Shown: piece by piece, positions 57,256-64,000 of the stretch
Layout of the letters: each line of letters begins with the position of its first letter
Numbering within the stretch: the first letter of the stretch is position 1
NCBI GenBank assembly: GCA_963769745.1
Contig: CAVYNB010000007.1
Coordinates: forward strand, 24,760-88,759
Reading direction: 5' to 3'
DNA length: 64,000 nucleotides
Source: JALORV01 sp963769745
GTDB lineage: Bacteria > Pseudomonadota > Gammaproteobacteria > Burkholderiales > Burkholderiaceae_F
The notes under the pieces: generated by a model
What the model was told of the DNA's origin: nothing
Seen by the model: the letters and a program-made list of their open reading frames with translations, nothing else
Database searches by the model: none
Translations under genes and position numbers: made by a program

Positions 57256-58302
57256 CTAGGGCGCGGTGGCCTGCACGATGGCGCTCGCCTGGCCGGCATT
57301 CACCAGCACCCAGCGCAGCGCGAATCCGCCGGCGAGCACCAGCACGGCGGGCACGACCGTGTGCGGGATTCGGTGTGACAGCTCCAGGGCCTGCAGCACG
57401 ATCGGAGTCAGGATCCCGATGGCGACCACGCCGACCCAGAACACCAGGCCGTAGGAGCCACTGAACAGCAGGGCGGCGGCCTCGATATGCGACAGCGTCG
57501 ACGTTGCCAGCGACAGCAGCAGCAGGGCGATCAGCACCAGTTCTATCACCAGGAATGCGACGTCGGCACGGATGACGCTGTCGATCGTCCGTTTCGCGGG
57601 GGGCTCCGCACCCAGTGGCTGCGTCATTGCGGCCAGCGCGCCGCCGATCAGGCCGCGCGGTGCGGGCCGTCCCGGAAACACGACCGTGGCCAGGTGGACG
57701 GCGGCCGCCGCCGCCGACAGTCCTGAGAACAGGAAGAGCAGGGGCAGCACCGCCGAGTTCCAGAGCGGTCGCGCCACCATCGTGTTGAGCAGGATGCCGG
57801 TGTAGATGCCGACGGCGATGCCGAAGGCAATATTGGCCATCCCCAGCCAGCGCATGCGCCCGGGATGCTTCACGAAGAAGTCCGAAGCCTTCTGCAGCAG
57901 TGGCACGCGCTCGCCCAGCCATGGCCAGGACTCCGGCAGCCGTATCAGCGCCGAGACCATCAGAAGGCCGTAGACGATCAGCAGCACCCACGAGCCCCAG
58001 GACATCGGCGACAGCGGCTGGAACGTGATGTAGATGGCCCAGACGTAGAGCGGGTGCGCCAGGTCGAGCAGCAGCGCAAGCATGCCAAGATTCAGCAGCA
58101 TGAAGCCGAGCAACGGCGTCTGGATCGAGAAGAACGACTTGGTGTCCTCGCCCTTCGCAGTGCGCAGCATCGCGACACCCGCCAGGACCATCATGCCGGC
58201 GACCAAGCCCCCGACAAACAGGTACAGCGGAATCTCCCAGCCCCAGACGTGCAGCGTTGGGTCGATGCCCGGGTTGCTGCGAGTACTCGTGATTTCCAGC
58301 AT
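57256..58302 (-). CDS. NrfD/PsrC-type membrane anchor of molybdoenzyme
   Basis: The 348-residue product has about nine membrane segments, starting with WGWEIPLYLFVGGLVAGMMVLAG, the typical NrfD/PsrC opening. It should bind quinone and exchange electrons with the iron-sulfur subunit. The middle contains a cytoplasmic loop of about 25 residues (GALAAMTQPLGAEPPAKRTIDS). The gene follows the iron-sulfur gene after 12 nt. Confidence 0.9.
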   Translation of the reverse strand: MLEITSTRSNPGIDPTLHVWGWEIPLYLFVGGLVAGMMVLAGVAMLRTAKGEDTKSFFSIQTPLLGFMLLNLGMLALLLDLAHPLYVWAIYITFQPLSPMSWGSWVLLIVYGLLMVSALIRLPESWPWLGERVPLLQKASDFFVKHPGRMRWLGMANIAFGIAVGIYTGILLNTMVARPLWNSAVLPLLFLFSGLSAAAAAVHLATVVFPGRPAPRGLIGGALAAMTQPLGAEPPAKRTIDSVIRADVAFLVIELVLIALLLLSLATSTLSHIEAAALLFSGSYGLVFWVGVVAIGILTPIVLQALELSHRIPHTVVPAVLVLAGGFALRWVLVNAGQASAIVQATAP

Positions 58303-58314
58303 GACTCGCGCTCC

Positions 58315-58851
58315 TTACGTCAGGTAGAAGACCCGCGGCCGCGTTCCGGCCTCGGGCAGCAACGTGTGCCACTTGCGGGTGCGCAGCAGCGAGGCGACAG
58401 TGCTCTTCGGATCGTCGAGGTCACCGAAGTGCATGCAGTGGGTCGGGCACACCGACACGCAGGCGGGATCCTTGCCGTCCTTGATACGGTGGTCGCAGAA
58501 CGTGCACTTGTCGACATAGCCTTTGGGATGCACGTAGCGCGCCCCGTACGGGCACGCCGAGATGCACGCCTTGCAGCCGATGCAGCGCTCGGCCGTCACC
58601 TTGACGATGCCCAGTTCCGAGACGTGGCTGGCCCCGGTCGGGCAGCAGGTCACGCACGGCGGGTTCTCGCAGTGGTTGCAGCGTTCCGAGCGGATCTCCA
58701 TCGTCAGGTCGGGAAACGTGCCGCGAACCTCGGTCGTGATCCAGTCGCGGCTGAAGCCGACCGGCACGTTGTTCTCCGTTTCGCAGGCAACGACGCAGTC
58801 CATGCAGCCGACGCACTTGCGGGTGTCGATGACCATTCCGTAGCGCGCCAT
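58315..58851 (-). CDS. 4Fe-4S ferredoxin-type electron transfer subunit (PsrB/PhsB-like)
   Basis: The 178-residue product has four Cys clusters for four [4Fe-4S] centres: CVGCMDCVVAC, CNHCENPPCVTCCPTG, CIGCKACISACPYG and CTFCDHR with CVSVCPTHC. This is the standard DmsB/PsrB/NrfC fold. No signal peptide is present; it would be exported together with the Tat-dependent catalytic subunit. It starts 1 nt after that gene ends and lies 12 nt before the membrane anchor gene. Confidence 0.94.
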   Translation of the reverse strand: MARYGMVIDTRKCVGCMDCVVACETENNVPVGFSRDWITTEVRGTFPDLTMEIRSERCNHCENPPCVTCCPTGASHVSELGIVKVTAERCIGCKACISACPYGARYVHPKGYVDKCTFCDHRIKDGKDPACVSVCPTHCMHFGDLDDPKSTVASLLRTRKWHTLLPEAGTRPRVFYLT

Positions 58852-58852
58852 C

Positions 58853-61057
58853 TCAGGCCTCCTTGACCAGCGTGACGAAGTTCGCGTGAATGCTGGTGCC
58901 GCCCATCAGCGGATCCGTCGCGTACCTCGTGTTGAGCTGCGCCGCGCTGGCTCCGCGTTGCCCGCCGAACTTCGCCATCGCGTTTCGCTGTCCGAAGCCG
59001 TACACCATGTAGACGGTGTCAGGACGGATGCGCTGGGTCGCTTTGACCCTGATCCGGCTCGACTCGATGCCATCCTGGTTCTTCAGGCGGACATACTGGC
59101 CACCCTTGACGCCCAGCGTGGCCGCCGTCGCGGCGTTCACCCAGAGTTCGTTTTCCTGCATCAGACTGGTCAGCAGCGGGTTGGACTGCGTGCGACTGAA
59201 CGTGTGGACGGGCGAGCGGCCCGTCACCAGGCGCATGTAGCCCTCGGGCGGAGCGGGGTGCCGGGTGTACTTGGGTACCGGGTCGAACCCCTTCTTCGCC
59301 AGCTGCTCGGACCAGAACTCGACCTTGCCGGAAGGCGTGTCGAAGGCCAGCTCGAGGCCTTCCTCGACCGTGATGGGCTGCTTGGCGGCGAGGATGACGC
59401 CTTCCTTTTCCAGCGCCGCAAAACTGAAGCCACCTTTCTCGACGCGGTGAGCGAGGTACTCCTTGATGTCCTTGAAAGGCATGCACTCGGGAATGCCGAG
59501 CTTGCCGGCCAGTTCCTTCGCGATCCACCACGCCGGCTTCTGTTCCGCGGGTGGTGCCACGACCGGCTGCCGCAGCGCCATCCACCCGCGTCGGCCCCAG
59601 CCGGTCAGCAATTCGTCATGGCGCTCCAGGAAAACGGCTTCGGGCAGCACGACGTCGGCATAGCCGGCGATCTCGCTTGGCACGGTGTCGATGACGACGA
59701 GCAGGTCGAGCGCCTGGATCGCCTTCAGCGTCTCGGCCTCGTTGGGCAGGGCGTTCATGATGTTCGTCGAGTAGACGAACCAGCCCTTGATCGGATACGG
59801 CTTGCCGCTGATGGTCGCGTCACGGATGCCGGTCGTGACCGGCTCATCGGCGAACGGATAGCGTTCGCCGTTGGGGTTGTCGGCCATCGGCCGATCCGAC
59901 TGCGGATACTTGGGCAACGGATATCCCGGGACCTTGATCCCGGACTGTACGAACAGACCGCCCTTGCGGCCCCAGTTGCCCATCAGCGCGTTGAGCAGGG
60001 CAATGGCACGGCTGCGCTGCGTGTCATCGCCGTACCAGTTGACGCGGCGACCCGGGTGGATGATCGTCGCCGGCCGGCGCGCCGAGAATTCGCGCGCGGT
60101 CACGCGGATCATCTGGGCCTCGATACCGGTCTCGGCGGCAGCCCACTCGGGCGTGTAGCGGGCGATTTCTGCCGAGAATTTGTCGAATCCCGTGCCGTAG
60201 CGGTCCACGAACGCCTTGTCGTAACGGCCTTCGCTGACCACGACATTCATCCAGGCCAGTATCAGCGCCAGGTCGGTGCCTGGCTTGATCGGAAGCCAGT
60301 ATTTGGCCTTGCTGGCGGCTGTCGAGTAGCGCGGATCGACGACGATGATCGGGATCCGTCGCTCGATCGCCCTGGCGAACTCCTGCACCTGGGAGTTGTG
60401 CATGTTCTCGCCCAGGTGCGAACCGACCAGCACCAGGCAGTCGGTGTTCTCGATATCGGTCGGCTCAGGCGAGCCCAGTCCGGTGCCGAAGGTGAGCAGG
60501 AACCCGATATCGCGCGGGCCGCGGCACTGCGCGAACGAAGGGGCTGCCATGTTGATCGCCCCGAAGGACTTGAGCACGTGCAGGATGAAGCGCGCGCCGA
60601 TGCCGTGGTTGAAGGCTGCAATCGACTCGGGCCCGTACTCGGCCTTGATCTTCTGCATCTTCTGCGCCACGACGTCGAGGGCCTCGCCCCAGGTGACGGA
60701 CTTCCACTGCTCCTTGCCGCGCTCGCCGACGCGAATCAGCGGTGTGCGCAGCCGGTCCGGGTCGTTGACTGCCCCGACCGCACCGGTACCGCGCGGGCAG
60801 AGCCGACCGCGGCTCTGCGGGTCGATCGGGTTGCCTTCGAACTTCCACAGCTTTCCGTCGCGCACATAGGCGATCCCGCCGCAGCGCCAGAAGCACATTT
60901 CGCAGAAGGTCGGGATTGTCTTGACTTCACCGGGAGTTGCCGGCCTGCCGGCGGCCATGGCGGCCCGTGGAACGGGATCGAGCTCGGCGGCTGCGCCGGC
61001 AAGCGCGGTGGCGGAGGAGATCTGGAGGAAGCGCCGGCGTGATACGGCTTGCGTCAT
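58853..61057 (-). CDS. molybdopterin oxidoreductase catalytic subunit (PsrA/PhsA-like)
   Basis: The 734-residue product begins with a Tat signal (SRRRFLQISSATALAGAA). The [4Fe-4S] ligands are Cys52, Cys55, Cys59 and Cys87 (CEMCFWRC, then RLCPRG), the CX2CX3CX27C spacing of the PsrA/PhsA branch. Cys178 in FAQCRGPRD is the probable Mo ligand. Later blocks bind the two pterin cofactors (VVDPRYSTAASKAKYWLPIKPGTDLAL; VTGRSPVHTFSRTQSNPLL). This branch includes polysulfide and thiosulfate reductases, tetrathionate reductase and reverse-acting sulfur enzymes. Adjacent rhodaneses and YeeE carriers favour a sulfane-sulfur substrate; direction of reaction is open. Confidence 0.9.
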   Translation of the reverse strand: MTQAVSRRRFLQISSATALAGAAAELDPVPRAAMAAGRPATPGEVKTIPTFCEMCFWRCGGIAYVRDGKLWKFEGNPIDPQSRGRLCPRGTGAVGAVNDPDRLRTPLIRVGERGKEQWKSVTWGEALDVVAQKMQKIKAEYGPESIAAFNHGIGARFILHVLKSFGAINMAAPSFAQCRGPRDIGFLLTFGTGLGSPEPTDIENTDCLVLVGSHLGENMHNSQVQEFARAIERRIPIIVVDPRYSTAASKAKYWLPIKPGTDLALILAWMNVVVSEGRYDKAFVDRYGTGFDKFSAEIARYTPEWAAAETGIEAQMIRVTAREFSARRPATIIHPGRRVNWYGDDTQRSRAIALLNALMGNWGRKGGLFVQSGIKVPGYPLPKYPQSDRPMADNPNGERYPFADEPVTTGIRDATISGKPYPIKGWFVYSTNIMNALPNEAETLKAIQALDLLVVIDTVPSEIAGYADVVLPEAVFLERHDELLTGWGRRGWMALRQPVVAPPAEQKPAWWIAKELAGKLGIPECMPFKDIKEYLAHRVEKGGFSFAALEKEGVILAAKQPITVEEGLELAFDTPSGKVEFWSEQLAKKGFDPVPKYTRHPAPPEGYMRLVTGRSPVHTFSRTQSNPLLTSLMQENELWVNAATAATLGVKGGQYVRLKNQDGIESSRIRVKATQRIRPDTVYMVYGFGQRNAMAKFGGQRGASAAQLNTRYATDPLMGGTSIHANFVTLVKEA

Positions 61058-61066
61058 CGTTTTGCC

Positions 61067-61082
61067 CTACCCCGTAGGGTAT
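61067..61082 (-). promoter_or_regulatory. operator candidate before the molybdoenzyme operon
   Basis: On the minus strand this site reads ATACCCTACGGGGTAG, a near copy (13 of 16) of the palindrome at 55132-55147. It lies only 10 nt before the catalytic-subunit ATG, so a bound repressor would block transcription or translation initiation. The core CCCTAC/GTAGGG is itself a 6-bp inverted repeat with a 3-nt spacer. Confidence 0.6.
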
Positions 61083-61191
61083 TTAACGATGAGGATTCTC
61101 CTCCGTGGGGATGGCGCTCCGTTGACCCGAGTCAAGGCGGGCGCCGCGTCCGAGCGACCGCTCGAATCTGAGTGTTACAGCAAGTAACAGG

Positions 61192-61827
61192 CTAGATCAG
61201 CCCAGTGCCCGAAAGCGCCTCGAACGTGACGCGCGTCAAGTCGGCAAGCTGCGAAGTGGTGTCGGAGCCGCCCGGGCTGGTTGAGCGGCCCGACCACATC
61301 AGCTTTCCGGTTGCCAGGTCGACGATCGCCGTATCCGCTGCAAACGCTTCGTTCGGAGTGCCGCCACCCACTGGCAGCGTGATGCCTCCGCCCACGCTGC
61401 CGCCGCGATAACCGCCACCGTAGCCTCCGCTGCCACCCACGCCTCCGACGCCGATGCCGATGGTCGGGGTCGAGCTGACCGCCGGCATGTAGGTGCTGAT
61501 CGAGCTGCGGTAAATCGCCCTCGCGTTCGCGCGCTTCGCGGCCGCCTCCACAACGTCCGGCACGGGCGGGGCATTCGGGCTCAGTGCTGCAAATGTCACG
61601 GTCTTGATGCCCCTGGCCTCGAGTTGGCTCGCGGCCTGGTCCTCGCATACGGCCTGCGTCGTGAAGTCACGAGCCTGGCATACCACCAGCACCGTCGAGC
61701 CACGCAGCGACTTGCCGGCGAACTCCGGGTTGGACCACTGGGCGTCCATCTTCGTGGTCGCACACGACGCAACAAAGACGGTTGCTGCGAGGAGAATAGG
61801 GCGGCAGGCGGCGCGGGACGGAGACAT
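61192..61827 (-). CDS. Gly-rich lipoprotein of unknown function
   Basis: From the ATG at 61827 the product is 211 residues with lipobox VASC (ILLAATVFVASC). The body has an alpha-beta start (GSTVLVVCQARDFTTQAVCEDQ and LEARGIKTVTFAAL), then a Gly-rich stretch (GVGGVGGSGGYGGGYRGG). It ends AADTAIVDLATGKLMWSGRSTSPG, similar to the ends of DUF4136-type lipoproteins, in which a strand pair closes the fold. No function can be named. It lies between the molybdoenzyme operon and the Crp/Fnr genes, all on the minus strand. Confidence 0.75.
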   Translation of the reverse strand: MSPSRAACRPILLAATVFVASCATTKMDAQWSNPEFAGKSLRGSTVLVVCQARDFTTQAVCEDQAASQLEARGIKTVTFAALSPNAPPVPDVVEAAAKRANARAIYRSSISTYMPAVSSTPTIGIGVGGVGGSGGYGGGYRGGSVGGGITLPVGGGTPNEAFAADTAIVDLATGKLMWSGRSTSPGGSDTTSQLADLTRVTFEALSGTGLI

Positions 61828-62191
61828 CGTGCATTCCAGAGGATCAGTGCGGAAGTTACATTGTGCTTGGCTACGCGAGCAGTGCCAACCCGTGCCGCGC
61901 GGCCAGCGGTGCGAAGCTGGGAATCCGGCGCGCTTTGCCCGGTAACTTGGGCGGGCTTGGCCCAATACTCTGGCCAAGCGGGCTGGGGCTTTGACTCGCG
62001 CGGAACTTCTCGGCCTCGGTGCTGCCGGCCCAACCGGTGACTACAACATTGGTACTTGCTCCCCAGGTTGGCCGCCGCTCCGACTTGACTCTCCACGCGC
62101 AGCGGAGTTTGTGAATAGCAGGACTGACCGCAGCGACCGGCATGCGAAATCGCGGAAGACGGTTCGCGACCCGCCGCAGTCACCGGGCAGC
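61828..62191. other. intergenic region upstream of the lipoprotein gene
   Basis: No gene or tRNA is supported in these 364 nt. One inverted repeat stands out: 8-bp arms GCTTGGCC and GGCCAAGC at 61955-61962 and 61972-61979, with a 9-nt AT-rich spacer. It could be a regulator site or an mRNA hairpin, and is about 130 nt before the lipoprotein start. No intrinsic terminator for the upstream Crp/Fnr gene is obvious. Confidence 0.45.
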
Positions 62192-63007
62192 TCAACTTGC
62201 GGGCACCGAAGCGGCTGGCGAATACTGCCGGGTTCTACGTTGGCCTTCGCTCGGAGATACTCGCTCCGACGCAACAAATGAACGTGGCCATGCCAACGAC
62301 CCACTGCGCAGCTGCTCGTAGGCCCGTTCCACGACACCGTAGCATTCGCAGCTGTGCCGCTCCAGTCCGCGCCTGTCTAGCACGCGGATGTGCCCGCGGT
62401 TGTAGCGGATCAGGCCCTCCCGCTGCAGCAGCAGCGCGGCCCCGGTCACGCCTTCGCGACGTACGCCCAGCATGCCTGCGATGCGTTCGTGCGTGACCTG
62501 CATTTCATCGCCGGCTTGTCGGTCCAGGTGCTGGAGCAGCCACCGACACAGTTGCGGCGCGAGAGCGTGGTGCCGGTGGCAAGCCGAAGTTTGAGCCATG
62601 TGCGTAAACAGAGTCTGGGTGTAGCGCAGCAACTGCTGCATCACCGGTTCGACGTCACGCGCCAGACCGGCGATGTCACGAGCACTCATGCGCCAGGCCA
62701 AGCCCGGGCGTTGCACTACGGCGCTGCTCAGCGCCTTGCCGCCACCCATGAAGGCGCACACGCCAGCTACGCCCTCCCGGCCGACCACCGCCACCTCGGC
62801 GCACGCACCGTCTTGCAGTGGCGATACCAAAGAAACGACAGCCGTGACTGGAAAGTACACGTAGCGCAGCACGGTGCCTGCTTTGTAGAGGAGCTCGCCT
62901 GCTTCCAGGTCCACGGCCTCAATCCGCGACTGCACGACATCGGCGACGTCAGGCGGCAGCGAGGCAAGCAACTGGTTGTTCGGTGGAGACTCGAGGTAAG
63001 TAGCCAA
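62192..63007 (-). CDS. Crp/Fnr-family transcriptional regulator
   Basis: The 271-residue product, from a TTG start at 63007, has an N-terminal cyclic-nucleotide-binding-like domain (EAGELLYKAGTVLRYVYFPVTAVVSLV, DGACAEVAVVGREGVAGVCAFMGG) and a C-terminal winged helix (QVTHERIAGMLGVRREGVTGAALLLQREGLIRYNRGHIRVLD). It has no Fnr-type N-terminal Cys cluster. A 35-residue basic tail rich in Ser and Arg extends beyond the usual end. The recognition helix RREGVTGAA differs from classical Fnr. Targets may include the nearby sulfur operon, by position only. Confidence 0.85.
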   Translation of the reverse strand: MATYLESPPNNQLLASLPPDVADVVQSRIEAVDLEAGELLYKAGTVLRYVYFPVTAVVSLVSPLQDGACAEVAVVGREGVAGVCAFMGGGKALSSAVVQRPGLAWRMSARDIAGLARDVEPVMQQLLRYTQTLFTHMAQTSACHRHHALAPQLCRWLLQHLDRQAGDEMQVTHERIAGMLGVRREGVTGAALLLQREGLIRYNRGHIRVLDRRGLERHSCECYGVVERAYEQLRSGSLAWPRSFVASERVSPSEGQRRTRQYSPAASVPAS

Positions 63008-63127
63008 GGCGGGGCGTCTCTTTGATGACTCTAGGGTCGACGCGACGCACTTTAGAGTCCAGGGAGCCGATCTTCTACGTCATAAGACACAAGCTCCCCG
63101 TCGCGATGCGACCAACTTCAAAGGCCA

Positions 63128-63862
63128 TCACACCAGCGGGCGCGCTGGCGGGTGGCCGTCGCCGTAGAGGTCCGCCAAGCGGGCCATCGCCTTCACGTCG
63201 CGCAGGTAGAGCCGGCCGTCGGCGATGCGGTGCAGGCCGCGGCGCTCGAGCTTGCGCAGCGTCTTGTTGGTATGCACCAGCGACAGACCCAAGCCGTCGG
63301 CAATGTGCTGCTGGGTCAGCGGAAAGGGGACGCCGCCGGCGCCCGCGTCCGCCTGCAGTGCGCCTGCGCGCTTGAACAGAAGAATCAGCATCGAGGCGAT
63401 GCGCTCCTCGGCACTGCGTCGCCCCACCGACAGCAGCGTGTCGTCGACCATCGACTCCTCGTGCGCCGTGAGCCATGTGACGTTGAAGCCCATCATCGGG
63501 CTGCGGCGGTGCAATTCCCAGAGCGCATCGCGCTGGAAAACGCAGAAAAGCGCGTCGGTGAGAGTCTCAACCCCGTGGGCAGCGGCGTCGCCCATTTTCT
63601 GCTGAACACCGATGAAATCACCGGCCAGCAGAAAGCTTAGGATCTGCCGTCGCCCGTCGCTGAGCGTCTTGTAGCGGAAGGCCCAGCCCTGCAGCAGCGT
63701 GTACAGCGGCGCGTCGGTCTGGCCTTCGTGAATCAGCGACTCGCCGGCGCCCAGACGCAACTCGCGGCGCTTGAGCGACTGCACGAGTTCGAGTTCCTCG
63801 CCCGTCGGTTCCTGAAACAGCTTCAGCGGCCGCAAGGGACAGTCGCGGCATGCCGTCTCCAC
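63128..63862 (-). CDS. Fnr-like transcriptional regulator with incomplete Cys cluster
   Basis: The 244-residue product from the GTG at 63862 has the Fnr layout: N-terminal ACRDCPLRPLKLF, a sensor beta-barrel (GESLIHEGQTDAPLYTLLQGWAFRYKTLSDGRRQIL), a long dimer helix and a C-terminal winged helix (FPLTQQHIADGLGLSLVHTNKTLRKLERRGL). The E. coli Fnr cluster needs CX2CX5C plus one later Cys. Here CX2C is present, the third position is Lys, and one Cys lies in the barrel (LFCVF). An oxygen-labile [4Fe-4S] centre is therefore doubtful. It is convergent with nothing and precedes the other Crp/Fnr gene by 120 nt. Confidence 0.88.
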   Translation of the reverse strand: METACRDCPLRPLKLFQEPTGEELELVQSLKRRELRLGAGESLIHEGQTDAPLYTLLQGWAFRYKTLSDGRRQILSFLLAGDFIGVQQKMGDAAAHGVETLTDALFCVFQRDALWELHRRSPMMGFNVTWLTAHEESMVDDTLLSVGRRSAEERIASMLILLFKRAGALQADAGAGGVPFPLTQQHIADGLGLSLVHTNKTLRKLERRGLHRIADGRLYLRDVKAMARLADLYGDGHPPARPLV

Positions 63863-64000
63863 ACTGGGCGCGCGCGACTCCCGGGACGGCTGTTGCGGGC
63901 AGATTCATGCCGACAGTATCGCGCAGCCAGCCATTGCGTTCTGCACGGCCGTTTCTCCGATGATCGACCGGACTTCGGACAGTCGCGATGGACGGTTCAT

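Noticed and set aside
58886..61042. A 718-codon open frame on the plus strand antisense to the molybdoenzyme gene
   Set aside because: It has the Arg/Asp/His/Val-rich composition of a high-GC reverse-complement shadow, no ribosome site and no family motif, while the minus strand encodes a clear PsrA/PhsA-like protein.
61828..62191. A tRNA or small RNA in the gap before the lipoprotein gene
   Set aside because: No cloverleaf or terminator-ended structure can be drawn; only one short inverted repeat is present.

Overview
The window is high-GC DNA (clearly above 60 percent by eye) from a Gram-negative proteobacterium of the gamma lineage in the broad sense (including the former beta class). The evidence is the chromosomal order tig-clpP-clpX-lon-hupB-tRNA Val-tRNA Asp-ppiD, a single-chain purL, a divergent tesA/ybbA pair, and many lipoproteins and outer-membrane barrels. 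I cannot name the genus. No phage, IS element or CRISPR array is visible.

Layout. 1-8.4 kb: protein quality-control block (trigger factor, ClpP, ClpX, Lon, HU, two tRNAs, PpiD). 8.5-13.7 kb: selU and tesA, divergent ybbA, then nnr and dadA on the minus strand. 13.8-20.4 kb: a TRAP transporter (dctM, dctQ, dctP read from the right) that probably heads the dadA-nnr transcription unit, divergent from a fused hydantoinase/5-oxoprolinase. 20.5-29.1 kb: HDOD protein, purL, skp-like chaperone, an unknown anchored protein, and an M20 amidohydrolase. 29.5-34.1 kb: a PotABCD/FbpABC-type ABC importer ending in a metallophosphodiesterase. 34.6-52.0 kb: a dense co-directional cluster of 17 genes. 52.4-64 kb: a FadL porin, then on the minus strand YeeE-type sulfur transporters, a PsrABC/PhsABC-like molybdoenzyme operon with two rhodanese genes, a Gly-rich lipoprotein and two Crp/Fnr regulators.

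The most interesting region is 34.6-52.0 kb. It encodes an ApbE flavin transferase, a 1000-residue tri-haem lipoprotein resembling the hydrazine synthase alpha subunit, a second haem lipoprotein with an atypical CX4CH site, two small beta-barrel proteins, a TlpA thioredoxin, DUF4266 and DUF3570 proteins, three TPR proteins (two of them lipoproteins), and an ExbB, ExbD, ExbD, TonB/AgmX-like set. Most neighbours overlap by 1-17 nt, which points to one translationally coupled operon. The last part resembles the energised core of the myxobacterial Agl-Glt trans-envelope machine. I infer a proton-motive-force-driven envelope complex coupled to periplasmic or surface redox proteins. Its substrate cannot be read from sequence.

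The second system is the sulfur cluster. Two near-identical operator-like palindromes, in front of the yeeE pair and of the molybdoenzyme operon, suggest shared control, possibly by a CsoR/CstR-type repressor encoded elsewhere.

Caution on quality. At least 13 single-base indels (12 extra bases, one missing) break otherwise well-conserved genes, including tig, lon and ppiD. Most lie in short G or C runs. I treat them as probable sequencing or assembly errors and annotate across them.
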